Origin: Ruixingdingia sedimenti
GTDB taxonomy: Bacteria; Pseudomonadota; Alphaproteobacteria; Rhodobacterales; Rhodobacteraceae
NCBI RefSeq assembly: GCF_031432425.1
Contig: NZ_JAVKPH010000012.1
Coordinates: 52,314-116,313, forward strand
DNA length: 64,000 bases
Reading direction: 5' to 3'
This document shows, piece by piece, positions 35,335-43,706 of this stretch. A program made the position numbers and the translations under genes. The notes below the pieces were generated by a model. It worked only from the letters and a program-made list of their open reading frames with translations. It was not told the DNA's origin and did no database searches. The first letter of the stretch is position 1, and every line of letters starts with the position of its first letter.

Positions 35335-35409
35335 ATTTCAGGACAGACGAAGGCGCGCGCCCTTTCCACCGGGCGCGCGCCTTCCTCACTTTCTGTCCCC
35401 AAATATCCC
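35335..35409. repeat. Dispersed element copy 3 containing a terminator-like hairpin
   Basis: The outer arms are a diverged ATTTCAGGACAG and the typical TCACTTTCTGTCCCCAAATATCC. The centre is a perfect 14-bp GC-rich stem (35349-35362 with 35371-35384) with an 8-nt loop, which could end the operon whose last gene stops at 35300. The rest of the 35301-35547 gap shows no gene. Confidence 0.75.
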
Positions 35410-35547
35410 CTTCCGACAGCAAACACGGGCACCGCCGCCGGGCGGGGGGCGAAACTCTGCCCGGGCAGCCCTTTCAAATCGGGGCGCGAGCCTGTATCTA
35501 GCCCCTGATCTTCTATCCCCCTGATCTTCCAGACGGCGAGTGTGCGC

Positions 35548-37203
35548 ATGGCTTCCTATCAGTACGTCTACCACATGGATGGCGTCTCCAAGACCTATCC
35601 CGGCGGCAAGAAATGCTTCGAGAACATCCGGCTGAACTTCCTGCCCGGGGTGAAGATCGGGGTCGTGGGGGTCAACGGGTCGGGCAAATCCACCCTGCTG
35701 CGCATCATGGCCGGGATCGACAAGGATTTCGGCGGCGAGGCTTGGGCCGCCAAGGGCGCGCGGGTGGGCTACCTGCCGCAGGAACCGGAACTCGACCCCA
35801 CGCTCAACGTGCGCGGCAACGTGATGGAGGGCGTGAAGGCCAAACAGGCCAAGCTCGACCGCTACAACGAACTCGCCATGAACTACTCGGACGAGACGGC
35901 CGATGAAATGGCGCGGTTGCAGGACGAGATCGACGCCGAGAACCTGTGGGATCTGGACAGCCAGGTCGACGTGGCGATGGAGGCCCTGCGCTGCCCGCCC
36001 GACGACGCCGATGTCACCACGCTGTCGGGCGGCGAAAAGCGGCGCGTGGCGCTGTGCAAGCTGCTGCTCGACGCGCCCGACATGCTGCTGCTGGACGAAC
36101 CGACCAACCACCTCGATGCGGAAACCATCGCCTGGCTGCAAAAGCACCTGATCGAATACAAGGGCACGATCCTGATAGTGACCCACGACCGCTATTTCCT
36201 CGACGACATCACCGGCTGGATCCTGGAGTTGGACCGCGGCCGCGGCATCCCCTACGAGGGCAACTATTCCGCCTGGCTGGAACAGAAGGCCAAGCGGCTG
36301 GAACAGGAAGCGCGCGAGGACAAATCGCGCCAGAAGGTGCTGGAACGCGAACTGGAATGGATCCGCGCCGGGGCCAAGGCCCGGCAGGCCAAGCAGAAGG
36401 CCCGGATCAACGCCTACGAGGAAATGGCGTCGAAATCCGAACGCGAAAAGATCACCAACGCCCAGATCATCATCCCCAACGGCCCGCGCCTCGGCGGCCG
36501 TGTGATCGAGGTCGAGGGGCTGCAGAAGGCCTATGGCGACAAGCTTCTGATCGAGAACCTGACCTTCAGCCTGCCCCCGGGCGGCATCGTCGGCGTGATC
36601 GGCCCGAACGGCGCCGGCAAATCGACGCTGTTCAAGATGCTGACCGGGCAGGACACGCCCGACGCCGGCACGATCGGCTATGGCGACACGGTGAAGCTTG
36701 CCTATGTGGACCAGAGCCGCGACGCGCTCGACCCCAACAAAACGGTGTGGGAAGAGATTTCCGAGGGGCTCGAGGTGCTGGAACTCGGCGACGCCACGAT
36801 GAACAGCCGCGCCTATTGCGGGGCGTTCAACTTCAAGGGCGGCGACCAGCAGAAGAAGGTGGGCCTGCTGTCGGGCGGCGAACGCAACCGGGTGCATCTG
36901 GCGAAACTGCTGAAATCCGGCGGCAACGTGCTGCTGCTCGACGAACCGACCAACGACCTCGACGTGGAAACCCTTCAGGCGCTGGAAGCCGCGCTGGACG
37001 ATTTCGCCGGCTGCGCGGTGATCATCAGCCACGACCGCTTCTTCCTCGACCGGCTGTGCACCCATATCCTGGCGTTCGAGGGCGACGCGCATGTGGAATG
37101 GTTCGAGGGCAACTTCGAGGCCTACGAGGAAGACAAGATCCGCCGCCTCGGCCCCGACTCGGTGGAACCGAAGCGGGTGAAGTACAAGAAGTTCACCCGT
37201 TAG
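35548..37203 (+). CDS. ettA: Energy-dependent translational throttle protein EttA (ABC-F)
   Basis: 551-residue soluble ABC-F ATPase that binds the ribosomal E site and gates the first elongation steps according to ATP/ADP. NBD1 has GVNGSGKST and LSGGEKRRVALC; the arm and P-site linker are the basic, helical WLEQKAKRLEQEAREDKSRQ...GAKARQAKQKARINAYEEM; NBD2 has GPNGAGKST and LSGGERNRVHLAK. The motif DEPTNHLDAETIAWL is typical of EttA. ATG 35548 is preferred to the GTG two codons earlier. Its stop overlaps the stop of the convergent MFS gene. Confidence 0.95.
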   Translation: MASYQYVYHMDGVSKTYPGGKKCFENIRLNFLPGVKIGVVGVNGSGKSTLLRIMAGIDKDFGGEAWAAKGARVGYLPQEPELDPTLNVRGNVMEGVKAKQAKLDRYNELAMNYSDETADEMARLQDEIDAENLWDLDSQVDVAMEALRCPPDDADVTTLSGGEKRRVALCKLLLDAPDMLLLDEPTNHLDAETIAWLQKHLIEYKGTILIVTHDRYFLDDITGWILELDRGRGIPYEGNYSAWLEQKAKRLEQEAREDKSRQKVLERELEWIRAGAKARQAKQKARINAYEEMASKSEREKITNAQIIIPNGPRLGGRVIEVEGLQKAYGDKLLIENLTFSLPPGGIVGVIGPNGAGKSTLFKMLTGQDTPDAGTIGYGDTVKLAYVDQSRDALDPNKTVWEEISEGLEVLELGDATMNSRAYCGAFNFKGGDQQKKVGLLSGGERNRVHLAKLLKSGGNVLLLDEPTNDLDVETLQALEAALDDFAGCAVIISHDRFFLDRLCTHILAFEGDAHVEWFEGNFEAYEEDKIRRLGPDSVEPKRVKYKKFTR

Positions 37204-38348
37204 GGGCGCCGCGCCGGCGCCGCCCGCACCATCAGCGGCGCCAGCGCCAGCACCGCCAGCAGCAATGCGGCGGCAAAGACGAAGGCCACCCGCAGCCCGA
37301 ACGCGCCCGACAGAAAGCCGAGCGCGGGCGGGCCGAAGAAATAGCCGAAATAGCCCAGCAATGTCGCCCGGGCCACGGCGCGGGCGCGGGCATCCGGCCG
37401 GGCCATGCGGCCGACCAGCGAAAAGGCCGTGGGCGCGATGACCGATGCGCCCACCCCCATCACCACGAAGCCCGCATAGGCCATCGCCGGGCCCGTGGCC
37501 GCCGCCGCCACCAGCGCCCCCGTGGCCGCCACCAGCGCACCGCCGGACAGCAACGCCACCGGCGCGATCCGCGCCACGCCCCCCTGCCCCGCCAGCCGCG
37601 CCAGCCCCATCGTCAGCGCCAGCGCGGCAGGACCCATCGCGCCCTCTGCCGGCGATCCCCCGAGGGTCTTTTCGATATGCAGCGCCGACCAGTTTTCGGC
37701 CGCGTTCTCGGTCATGAAGGCGATCAGCACGATGCCGCCGCCGATCACCGGCACCAGCCCCAACCCCGCGCCGCCCCCGCCCCGCGGGCGGGCAAGGCCG
37801 CGGATGGTGCCGTCGCGTTCCAGCGTCAGCGCCGCGCAAAGCCCCGTCACCCCCGCCGCGACCGTCATCACCACGCCGGGTCCATGCCCCGCCGCCCGCA
37901 GCGCGCCGGTACCCACCGCCGCGCCCGCATAGGCCAGCGAATAGGCGGCGTGGCAGAGGTTCATCAGATGCAGGCCCCGGTCGTTTTCCAGCACCGCCAC
38001 GCGGGCGTTCATCAGCACATCGGTCAACCCCGTGGTCGCCCCGCAGACCAGCATCGCCAGCGCAAAGGCCCAAGGCACGCCCGCCTGCCCCGGCAGCACG
38101 AACGCCGCCGCCATCGCCCCCGCCGCCACCGGCAGCGCCACCCGGCCCAGGGCCGCGCCGACCGCCGGGGCCAGCAGCATCGTCCCCACGGCGGCGACCG
38201 AGGTTCCCAGCAGCAGCAGGCCCAGTTCGGCCTCTGCCACCCCCAGCCCGGCCTTGATCCCCGGCAGAACGGCGGCAAAGCTGCCCCACAGCACGCCCAT
38301 CGCCGCAAAGGCCGCCACCGGCGCGCGCGCGATCCGCAACATGGCCAT
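37200..38348 (-). CDS. MFS transporter
   Basis: 382-residue major facilitator protein with about 12 hydrophobic segments and a short loop ERDGTIRGLARPRGGGG between the two six-helix halves. It resembles sugar/metabolite MFS proteins of the YbjJ-like group (GLTDVLMNARVAVLENDRGLHLMNLCHAAYSLAYAGAA, with N and E in the helix-4 region). It starts at ATG 38348 (or 38342). It converges on ettA with overlapping stop codons. Substrate and direction are unknown. Confidence 0.88.
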   Translation of the reverse strand: MAMLRIARAPVAAFAAMGVLWGSFAAVLPGIKAGLGVAEAELGLLLLGTSVAAVGTMLLAPAVGAALGRVALPVAAGAMAAAFVLPGQAGVPWAFALAMLVCGATTGLTDVLMNARVAVLENDRGLHLMNLCHAAYSLAYAGAAVGTGALRAAGHGPGVVMTVAAGVTGLCAALTLERDGTIRGLARPRGGGGAGLGLVPVIGGGIVLIAFMTENAAENWSALHIEKTLGGSPAEGAMGPAALALTMGLARLAGQGGVARIAPVALLSGGALVAATGALVAAAATGPAMAYAGFVVMGVGASVIAPTAFSLVGRMARPDARARAVARATLLGYFGYFFGPPALGFLSGAFGLRVAFVFAAALLLAVLALAPLMVRAAPARRP

Positions 38349-38466
38349 GCCCCGCCCCCCTGCCCCACCAATTCGGGCTTCCCTTCACCGCGATTCCCCG
38401 CTAAGGGCAGCGGGTCGCGCCGCGCACCCTTGGAGGGCGGCGGACATCAACGCAAGGAGAACCTCT

Positions 38467-39063
38467 ATGGCGCGTGAGATCCCGGATCTTGTGGCCGAGG
38501 TACGGACGGGGACAGGCAAGGGGGCCGCTCGTCAAGCTCGTCGTGAGGGCAACGTACCCGGTGTTATCTATGGCGGCGGCAAAGACCCGCTCGCGATCAA
38601 CATCAACTACAACTACCTGCTGAAGCGCCTGAAGGCCGGCCGCTTCCTGTCGACGCTGTTCAACCTCAAGGTCGAGGGCCAGCCCGACGTGCATGTCGTC
38701 TGCCGCGGCGTGCAGCGCGATGTGGTCAAGGACCTGCCGACGCATATCGACTTCATGCGCCTGCACGACGACAGCCGCATCAACCTGTTCATCCATGTCG
38801 AGTTCGTGAACCACGACGCGGCGCCGGGCCTGAAACGCGGCGGCACGCTGACCGTGGTCCGCCCGGAAGTGGAACTGGAAGTCACCGCAAGCGACATCCC
38901 GAGCCACATCACCGTGGACCTGGCCGGCAAGACCTTCGGCGACGTGATCCACATCAACGATGTGGTCCTGCCCGCCGGCGCGAAACCGACGATCGACCGG
39001 AACTTCGTCATCGCCAACATCACCGCGCCTACCGGGCTCGCGGCGGCGGCCGAAGAAGAATAA
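38467..39063 (+). CDS. rplY: 50S ribosomal protein L25/general stress protein Ctc
   Basis: 198-residue bL25 of the long, Ctc-type form: the 5S-rRNA-binding N-terminal beta-barrel domain (about 1-95, with TGKGAARQARREGNVPGVIYGGG) plus the TL5-like C-terminal domain (RGGTLTVVRPEVELEVTASDIPSHITVDL). ATG 38467 has AAGGAG 8-9 nt upstream. A strong terminator follows. Peptidyl-tRNA hydrolase lies downstream as in many alphaproteobacteria, separated here by an opposite-strand monooxygenase-like gene. Confidence 0.96.
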   Translation: MAREIPDLVAEVRTGTGKGAARQARREGNVPGVIYGGGKDPLAININYNYLLKRLKAGRFLSTLFNLKVEGQPDVHVVCRGVQRDVVKDLPTHIDFMRLHDDSRINLFIHVEFVNHDAAPGLKRGGTLTVVRPEVELEVTASDIPSHITVDLAGKTFGDVIHINDVVLPAGAKPTIDRNFVIANITAPTGLAAAAEEE

Positions 39064-39084
39064 GCAGCCCCCGAGGGCCGATGG

Positions 39085-39114
39085 AACGCGGGGGGCGCTG
39101 CCTCCCGCGTTTTT
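39085..39114 (+). terminator. Intrinsic terminator of the L25 gene
   Basis: Twelve-bp stem (39085-39096 pairing with 39100-39111) with a GCT loop and one G-U pair, running into TTTTT. It begins 22 bp after the L25 stop. Confidence 0.9.
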
Positions 39115-39154
39115 CGTCGGGGCCCGAACATCTTTCGGCGAAAAACCTTCCGGC

Positions 39155-39469
39155 TCAGCGCCCGATCTGCTGGACGGAGGTGAACACCTCCAGCTCGGGG
39201 TGGCCGGCGTAGATGTCGGCATGCCCGCCCGCGCCGCGATGGGCGGACCGGAACGCCTCGGATTTCGTCCAGGCGGTGAAGGCATCCTCGCTTTCCCAGA
39301 AGGTATGCGAGGCGTAGAGGCGATAGCCGTCCTTTTCGGGGCCCTTCATCAGGTGGAACGAGACGAAGCCCGGCACCTGCGGCAGATGGCTGTCGCGGCC
39401 GGTCCAGACGGCCTCGAACACGGCCTCCTGCCCGGGTTTCACCTTGAAGCGATTCATGGTCAGATACAT
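39155..39469 (-). CDS. Antibiotic biosynthesis monooxygenase (ABM) domain protein
   Basis: 104-residue ferredoxin-like fold protein. MNRFKVKPGQEAVFEAVWTGRDSHLPQVPGFVSFHLMKG and YASHTFWESEDAFTAWTKSEAFRSAHR are typical of the ABM/HmoA group; the histidine in RSAHRG corresponds to the haem- or substrate-contact position in some members. It could be a haem-degrading or quinol-type monooxygenase, but many homologues lack proven activity. ATG 39469 follows AAAGGATGCCGG. It is single, on the opposite strand between rplY and pth. Confidence 0.85.
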   Translation of the reverse strand: MYLTMNRFKVKPGQEAVFEAVWTGRDSHLPQVPGFVSFHLMKGPEKDGYRLYASHTFWESEDAFTAWTKSEAFRSAHRGAGGHADIYAGHPELEVFTSVQQIGR

Positions 39470-39589
39470 CCGGCATCCTTTCGCACGGGGTCGGGGCTGC
39501 TGGCTGGATCGCGCGAAGGCCCGCACGGTCTGGCGTCGGGGCGAAAATCGGGGCATTGAGGGGGCGGGTCAAGGCGGAAAGGAAGGCGC

Positions 39590-40264
39590 ATGCGGCTTTT
39601 CGTGGGGCTGGGAAACCCCGGCGCGAAATATGCCGGCAACCGGCACAACATCGGCTTCATGGCGGTGGACCAGATCGCCGCCGACCACGGCTTTTCCCCC
39701 TGGAAGCGCGGCTTCAGGGGAATGGTGGCCGAGGGCCGCCTTGGCCGCGAAAAGGTCGTGCTGCTGAAGCCCGAGACCTTCATGAACCTGTCGGGCGAAT
39801 CCGTGCGCGCGGCGGTGGATTTCTACAAGCTCGACCCCGCCGATGTGGTGGTGTTCCACGACGAACTGGATCTGGCCCCCGGCCGCTGCCGGGTGAAGCA
39901 GGGCGGCGGGCATGCGGGGCACAACGGCCTGCGGTCCATCCATGCCCATCTGGGCGAGGGCTACGGGCGCGTGCGGCTCGGCATCGGGCATCCGGGGCAC
40001 AAGGATGCGGTGTCGGGCTATGTGCTGCACGATTTCGCCAAGGCCGACCGCGGCTGGCTCGACGATCTTCTGCGCGGCATCGCCGACGGCGCCGCGGCGC
40101 TGGCGGAAGGCGACGCCACGCGCTTCATGAACGCCGTCAGCCTGCGCACCGCGCCGCCCCGGTCCTCTGCCCCCGCAGAGGCGCCCGCGAAACCCGCCGC
40201 CCCCGCCCCGCAAGACCCCGACCCGCGCAACCCCCTGCAACGGCTGGCCGACCGTTTCCGCTGA
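39590..40264 (+). CDS. pth: Peptidyl-tRNA hydrolase
   Basis: 224-residue Pth, releasing peptides from tRNAs that drop off ribosomes. It shows GLGNPGAKYAGNRHNIGF with the catalytic histidine, FMNLSGESVRA, FHDELDLAPGRCRVKQGGGHAGHNGLRS and the C-terminal HPG region. The last ~35 residues are a proline/alanine-rich tail (SSAPAEAPAKPAAPAPQDPDP) beyond the usual ~190-residue core. ATG 39590 follows GGAAAGGAAGGCGC. Confidence 0.96.
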   Translation: MRLFVGLGNPGAKYAGNRHNIGFMAVDQIAADHGFSPWKRGFRGMVAEGRLGREKVVLLKPETFMNLSGESVRAAVDFYKLDPADVVVFHDELDLAPGRCRVKQGGGHAGHNGLRSIHAHLGEGYGRVRLGIGHPGHKDAVSGYVLHDFAKADRGWLDDLLRGIADGAAALAEGDATRFMNAVSLRTAPPRSSAPAEAPAKPAAPAPQDPDPRNPLQRLADRFR

Positions 40265-40329
40265 ACCCGGGTTGCCCCGCGGCCGGGCCCGGCCTAGGCT
40301 TGGCCATCGGCGGCAGGGCGGAACCAACC

Positions 40330-40701
40330 ATGCGCGAACCTTCGATCAATGTTCTGGGCGGCCCGCTGGAAAGCTGTTCCACCGCGCCCATGACGGGCTT
40401 TTTCCGCAACGGCTGCTGCGATACCGGGCCGGGGGATCTGGGGCTGCACACCGTCTGCGCGGTGATGACGGCGGAATTCCTGGCGATGTCGAAATACCTC
40501 GGCAACGACCTGTCGACGCCGCGCCCCGAATATGGCTTCGCCGGGCTGAAACCCGGCGACCGCTGGTGCCTGTGCGCCGCGCGCTTCCTTCAGGCGCACG
40601 AGGAAGGCGCGGCGCCGCGCCTGCGGCTGGCGGCGACGCATCGCACCACCCTCGCCGTGGTGCCGATGGCGATCCTGCGCCGCTATGCCGTGGACGGCTA
40701 G
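40330..40701 (+). CDS. DUF2237 family protein
   Basis: 123-residue conserved cytosolic protein of unknown function. It carries the family hallmarks NVLGGPLESCSTAPMTGFFRNGCCDTGPGDLGLHTVCAVMTAEFL and FAGLKPGDRWCLCAARFLQA, with several conserved cysteines that suggest metal or redox chemistry. Its TAG stop shares a CTAG palindrome with the stop of the convergent trpB, so there is no room for a terminator between them. Confidence 0.9.
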   Translation: MREPSINVLGGPLESCSTAPMTGFFRNGCCDTGPGDLGLHTVCAVMTAEFLAMSKYLGNDLSTPRPEYGFAGLKPGDRWCLCAARFLQAHEEGAAPRLRLAATHRTTLAVVPMAILRRYAVDG

Positions 40702-41930
40702 CCCGTCATCTCCACGCCCAGATGGCGGGCGACGGTGAAGATGTCCTTGTCGCCGCGGCCGCACATGTTCATCACGATGATATGGTCGCGCGGCAGGCCG
40801 GGGGCGATCTTCATCACATGGGCCAGCGCGTGGCTGGGTTCCAGCGCCGGGATGATGCCTTCCAGCGCGCAGGACAGCTGGAACGCCTCCAGCGCCTCGG
40901 CATCGGTGATCGAGACATATTCCGCCCGCCCCACATCGTGCAGCCAGGCATGCTCCGGCCCGATCCCGGGATAGTCGAGCCCGGCGGAAATCGAATGCCC
41001 TTCAAGGATCTGGCCATCCTCGTCCTGCAACAGATAGGTCCGGTTGCCATGCAGCACCCCGGGCCGGCCGCCGGTCAGGCTGGCGCAGTGCTGCATCTGC
41101 GCATCCACGCCCTTGCCCCCGGCCTCGACCCCGATGATCCGCACCGAGGGATCGTCGAGGAACGGATGGAACAGCCCCATCGCGTTCGACCCGCCGCCGA
41201 TCGCGGCGATGACGGTATCGGGCAGCCGCCCCTCGCCTTCCAGTTCGGCCAGTTGCCAGCGCACTTCCTTGCCGATGATCGACTGGAAATCACGCACCAT
41301 CGCCGGATAGGGATGGGGGCCGGCCACCGTGCCGATGCAATAGAAGGTGTCGCGCACATTCGTCACCCAGTCGCGCAGCGCGTCGTTCATCGCATCCTTC
41401 AGCGTGCCGCGGCCCGAAGTGACGGGCACCACCTCGGCCCCCAACAGCTTCATGCGGAACACGTTGGGCGCCTGCCGCTCGACATCATGCGCGCCCATGT
41501 AGACCACGCATTTCAGCCCGAACTTGGCGCAGACGGTGGCCGTCGCCACCCCGTGCTGCCCCGCCCCGGTTTCCGCGATGATCCGCGTCTTGCCCATGCG
41601 GCGGGCAAGGATGATCTGCCCCAGCACGTTGTTGATCTTGTGCGCGCCGGTGTGGTTCAGTTCGTCCCGCTTGAGGTAGATCTTCGCCCCGCCCAGATGG
41701 TCCGTCAGCCGTTCCGCGAAATAGAGCGGCGAAGGCCGGCCCACGTAATGCTTCCACAGCCAGTCCATCTCGGCCCAGAAGGTCGGGTCGGTCTTGGCAT
41801 GTTCGTATTGCGCCTCCAGTTCCAGGATCAGCGGCATCAGCGTCTCCGACACGAACCGCCCGCCGAAGATGCCGAACCGTCCGGCCTCGTCGGGGCCCGT
41901 GGTGAAGCTGTTGATCAGATCCTCGGCCAT
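40698..41930 (-). CDS. trpB: Tryptophan synthase beta subunit
   Basis: 410-residue PLP enzyme joining indole and serine to make tryptophan. The PLP lysine is Lys98 in NHTGAHKINN; GRPSPLYFAERLT, AETGAGQHGVATAT and the phosphate-binding IGGGSNAMG are intact. ATG 41930 follows GGGAGTGCGAC. trpF lies upstream on the same strand, separated by 226 bp that hold a dispersed repeat element; trpA is not in the window downstream. Confidence 0.97.
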   Translation of the reverse strand: MAEDLINSFTTGPDEAGRFGIFGGRFVSETLMPLILELEAQYEHAKTDPTFWAEMDWLWKHYVGRPSPLYFAERLTDHLGGAKIYLKRDELNHTGAHKINNVLGQIILARRMGKTRIIAETGAGQHGVATATVCAKFGLKCVVYMGAHDVERQAPNVFRMKLLGAEVVPVTSGRGTLKDAMNDALRDWVTNVRDTFYCIGTVAGPHPYPAMVRDFQSIIGKEVRWQLAELEGEGRLPDTVIAAIGGGSNAMGLFHPFLDDPSVRIIGVEAGGKGVDAQMQHCASLTGGRPGVLHGNRTYLLQDEDGQILEGHSISAGLDYPGIGPEHAWLHDVGRAEYVSITDAEALEAFQLSCALEGIIPALEPSHALAHVMKIAPGLPRDHIIVMNMCGRGDKDIFTVARHLGVEMTG

Positions 41931-41983
41931 GTCGCACTCCCTGCTGGATGCCCCGATGTACCGCCCTTGGCGGGCCGGGGAAA

Positions 41984-42104
41984 GGGGGGCATTCTGCCCC
42001 CCTCTTGGCTGCGCCAATTCACCCCCCTGAGGATATTTTCGGACAGAAAATGAAAAAGGGCCGACCCATTCCACTTTCTGTCGCCAAATATCCCCGCCGG
42101 AGGC
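41984..42104. repeat. Dispersed element copy 4 (modules 1 and 2, inverted relative to copies 5-7)
   Basis: Order on the plus strand: hairpin GGGGGCATTCTGCCCCC, then TTGGCTGCGCCAA, then the arm AGGATATTTTCGGACAGAAAATG, and the opposing arm CACTTTCTGTCGCCAAATATCC up to CCGCCGGAGGC. It contains both parts of the element described for copy 5, in the opposite orientation relative to the flanking minus-strand genes. It separates trpF from trpB. Confidence 0.85.
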
Positions 42105-42156
42105 AACCGGAGCCTGCGCGGCCCCGGCCGCGCGGGCGACAGAAAGGCTTGCGCCG

Positions 42157-42852
42157 TCAGGCGCGCAATTCGGTAGCGGCGGCGACGAAGGCGGCGATCA
42201 GGGCGGGGTCCTTCACCCCCGGCGCGCTTTCCACGCCCGAAGACACATCGACCTGCCGCGCGCCGGTCAGCCGCACCGCCTCGGCCACGTTCGCGGGCGT
42301 CAGGCCCCCGGCCAGCATCCAAGGCCGCCGCCAGACGCGCCCCGCGATCAGCCGCCAGTCGAAGGCCAACCCGTTGCCCCCCGGCAGTGCCGCGCCCTTG
42401 GCCGCCTTGGCATCGACCAGCAGCATGTCGGCCACCTGCGCGTAAAGGTCGAGCGCGGGCAGGTCGTCGGCCGTGGCCACGCCCACCGCCTTCATCACCG
42501 GCAGGCCGAACCGCGCGCGGATCGCCGCCACCCGTTCGGGGCTTTCCCGTCCGTGCAGTTGCAGGATGTCGACCGGCACCGCGGCCAGGATCGCCGCCAG
42601 CGCCGCGTCGTCGGCATCCACCACCAGCGCCACCTTGGCCAGCCCCGGGGGGGCGGCGACCGCCAGCGCGCGCGCCTCGGGCAGGGACAGATGGCGGGGG
42701 GATTTCTCGAAGAACACCAGCCCCGCATAGGCGGCGCCCGCCCGTGCCGCGGCCTCCAGATCCGCGACCCGGCGCAGGCCGCAGATCTTGACCCGCACGC
42801 CCGCGCCCTGCGGCGGCGGGGCGCCGCCGGTGGTGATGATCCGCGCGGGCAT
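42157..42852 (-). CDS. trpF: Phosphoribosylanthranilate isomerase
   Basis: 231-residue TIM-barrel isomerase of tryptophan synthesis. Typical start VRVKICGLRRVADLEAA with the catalytic cysteine in KICGL, then ILQLHGRESPE, MLLVDAK and LAGGLTPANVAEAV...VDVSSGVESAPGVKD. The family normally begins at (M/V)RVKICG, so the ATG at 42852 adds about 18 residues; the GTG at 42798 is an alternative. The ATG lies 3 bp after the lapA stop, favouring it through coupling. In an operon with lapA. Confidence 0.95.
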   Translation of the reverse strand: MPARIITTGGAPPPQGAGVRVKICGLRRVADLEAAARAGAAYAGLVFFEKSPRHLSLPEARALAVAAPPGLAKVALVVDADDAALAAILAAVPVDILQLHGRESPERVAAIRARFGLPVMKAVGVATADDLPALDLYAQVADMLLVDAKAAKGAALPGGNGLAFDWRLIAGRVWRRPWMLAGGLTPANVAEAVRLTGARQVDVSSGVESAPGVKDPALIAAFVAAATELRA

Positions 42853-42855
42853 GGG

Positions 42856-43215
42856 TCAGCCCGCCTTGCGGGGGGTGTCGATCAGGGCCACGATTTCATC
42901 GGCGGGGGTTTTCTGCGACACGCCGGCCTGTACGGCCTCGGCCCGCAGGCGCATGACCTCGCGCGCGCGGGTCGCGGCGGCGGCGCGGTGTTTGTGTTCG
43001 CGCAGCCATTCCCAGACGAAGCCGATCAGGATCCCCGCGACCACGCCGCCGAAGATCACCAGGAACAGCGGCAGTTCGACCGACCAGGAAAAGCCGGTCA
43101 GCGCCGCCAGATCCGCGGGCAGGGCATTGACCACCACCGGCGCGCGGTTGGCGATCGCCACCACCACCAGCGCAAGCGCGATCACCCCCAGGATCAGGTA
43201 GCGCAGATATCGCAT
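42856..43215 (-). CDS. LapA (DUF1049) domain membrane protein
   Basis: 119-residue inner-membrane protein with two hydrophobic segments (LRYLILGVIALALVVVAIANRAPVVV and VELPLFLVIFGGVVAGILIGFVWEWL) and a basic, helical cytosolic tail (REHKHRAAAATRAREVMRLRAEAV). This is the lipopolysaccharide-assembly protein A domain family. It sits 6 bp after ihfB and 3 bp before trpF, a conserved order in Rhodobacterales. Confidence 0.88.
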   Translation of the reverse strand: MRYLRYLILGVIALALVVVAIANRAPVVVNALPADLAALTGFSWSVELPLFLVIFGGVVAGILIGFVWEWLREHKHRAAAATRAREVMRLRAEAVQAGVSQKTPADEIVALIDTPRKAG

Positions 43216-43221
43216 GTGGGC

Positions 43222-43548
43222 CTAGCCCTCCGTATCCTCGATGCCGTTCAGCCGGTCGCGCAAAAGCTTGCCGGTCTTGAAGAAAGGCACCCGTTTTTCC
43301 TGGACCTCGACCGATTCGCCGGTGCGCGGGTTGCGGCCGGTGCGCGCGTCGCGTTCCTTGACCGAGAAGGCGCCGAAACCGCGCAGTTCCACCCGGTCGC
43401 CGCGGGCCAGCGCCTCGATGATCTCGTCAAAGACCGTATCCACGATCCGCTCGGCGTCGATCAGCGAGGCCCGTTTTCCGGCCTTGCCATCTGTCTGGTT
43501 GCGCAGAAGGTCCTCGTAGATCTTCTGGATCAACTCCGATCGTATCAT
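43222..43548 (-). CDS. ihfB: Integration host factor subunit beta
   Basis: 108-residue DNA-bending protein of the HU/IHF family. It begins MIRSELIQKIYEDLL and has FGAFSVKERDARTGRNPRTGESVEV with the intercalating proline, then VPFFKTGKLLRDRLNG. IHF-beta is commonly 94-100 residues. The extra length lies after the first helix, where NQTDGKAGKRASLIDAERIV replaces the usual short DENPHLxxRDVExIV turn. ATG 43548 is the start. rpsA ends 158 bp upstream with its own terminator. Confidence 0.94.
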   Translation of the reverse strand: MIRSELIQKIYEDLLRNQTDGKAGKRASLIDAERIVDTVFDEIIEALARGDRVELRGFGAFSVKERDARTGRNPRTGESVEVQEKRVPFFKTGKLLRDRLNGIEDTEG

Positions 43549-43654
43549 CCCGTCCCGTCCCCCGTCATCGCGGCCTCTTGGCGGGCCGGGGGCGACTATA
43601 AGACGGAAATCCCCGTACACAAACAGGAATCCCCGCCCCTGCCGGGCAAAGAAA

Positions 43655-43677
43655 GGGCCCCGCGCATGGCGGGGCCC
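43655..43677 (-). terminator. Intrinsic terminator of rpsA
   Basis: Perfect 9-bp stem GGGCCCCGC / GCGGGGCCC with a 5-nt loop, followed on the minus strand by TTTCTTTG. It begins about 30 bp after the rpsA stop; a second small hairpin (GGCGG-GCTT-CCGCC) lies between. Confidence 0.88.
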
Positions 43678-43706
43678 CGGGTCGGCGGGCTTCCGCCCGG
43701 CCGGGA

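Noticed and set aside
35386..38388. A 1000-codon minus-strand open frame opposite ettA
   Set aside because: It is the antisense shadow of a conserved ABC-F gene and runs through the MFS gene in another frame; no domain is recognisable.
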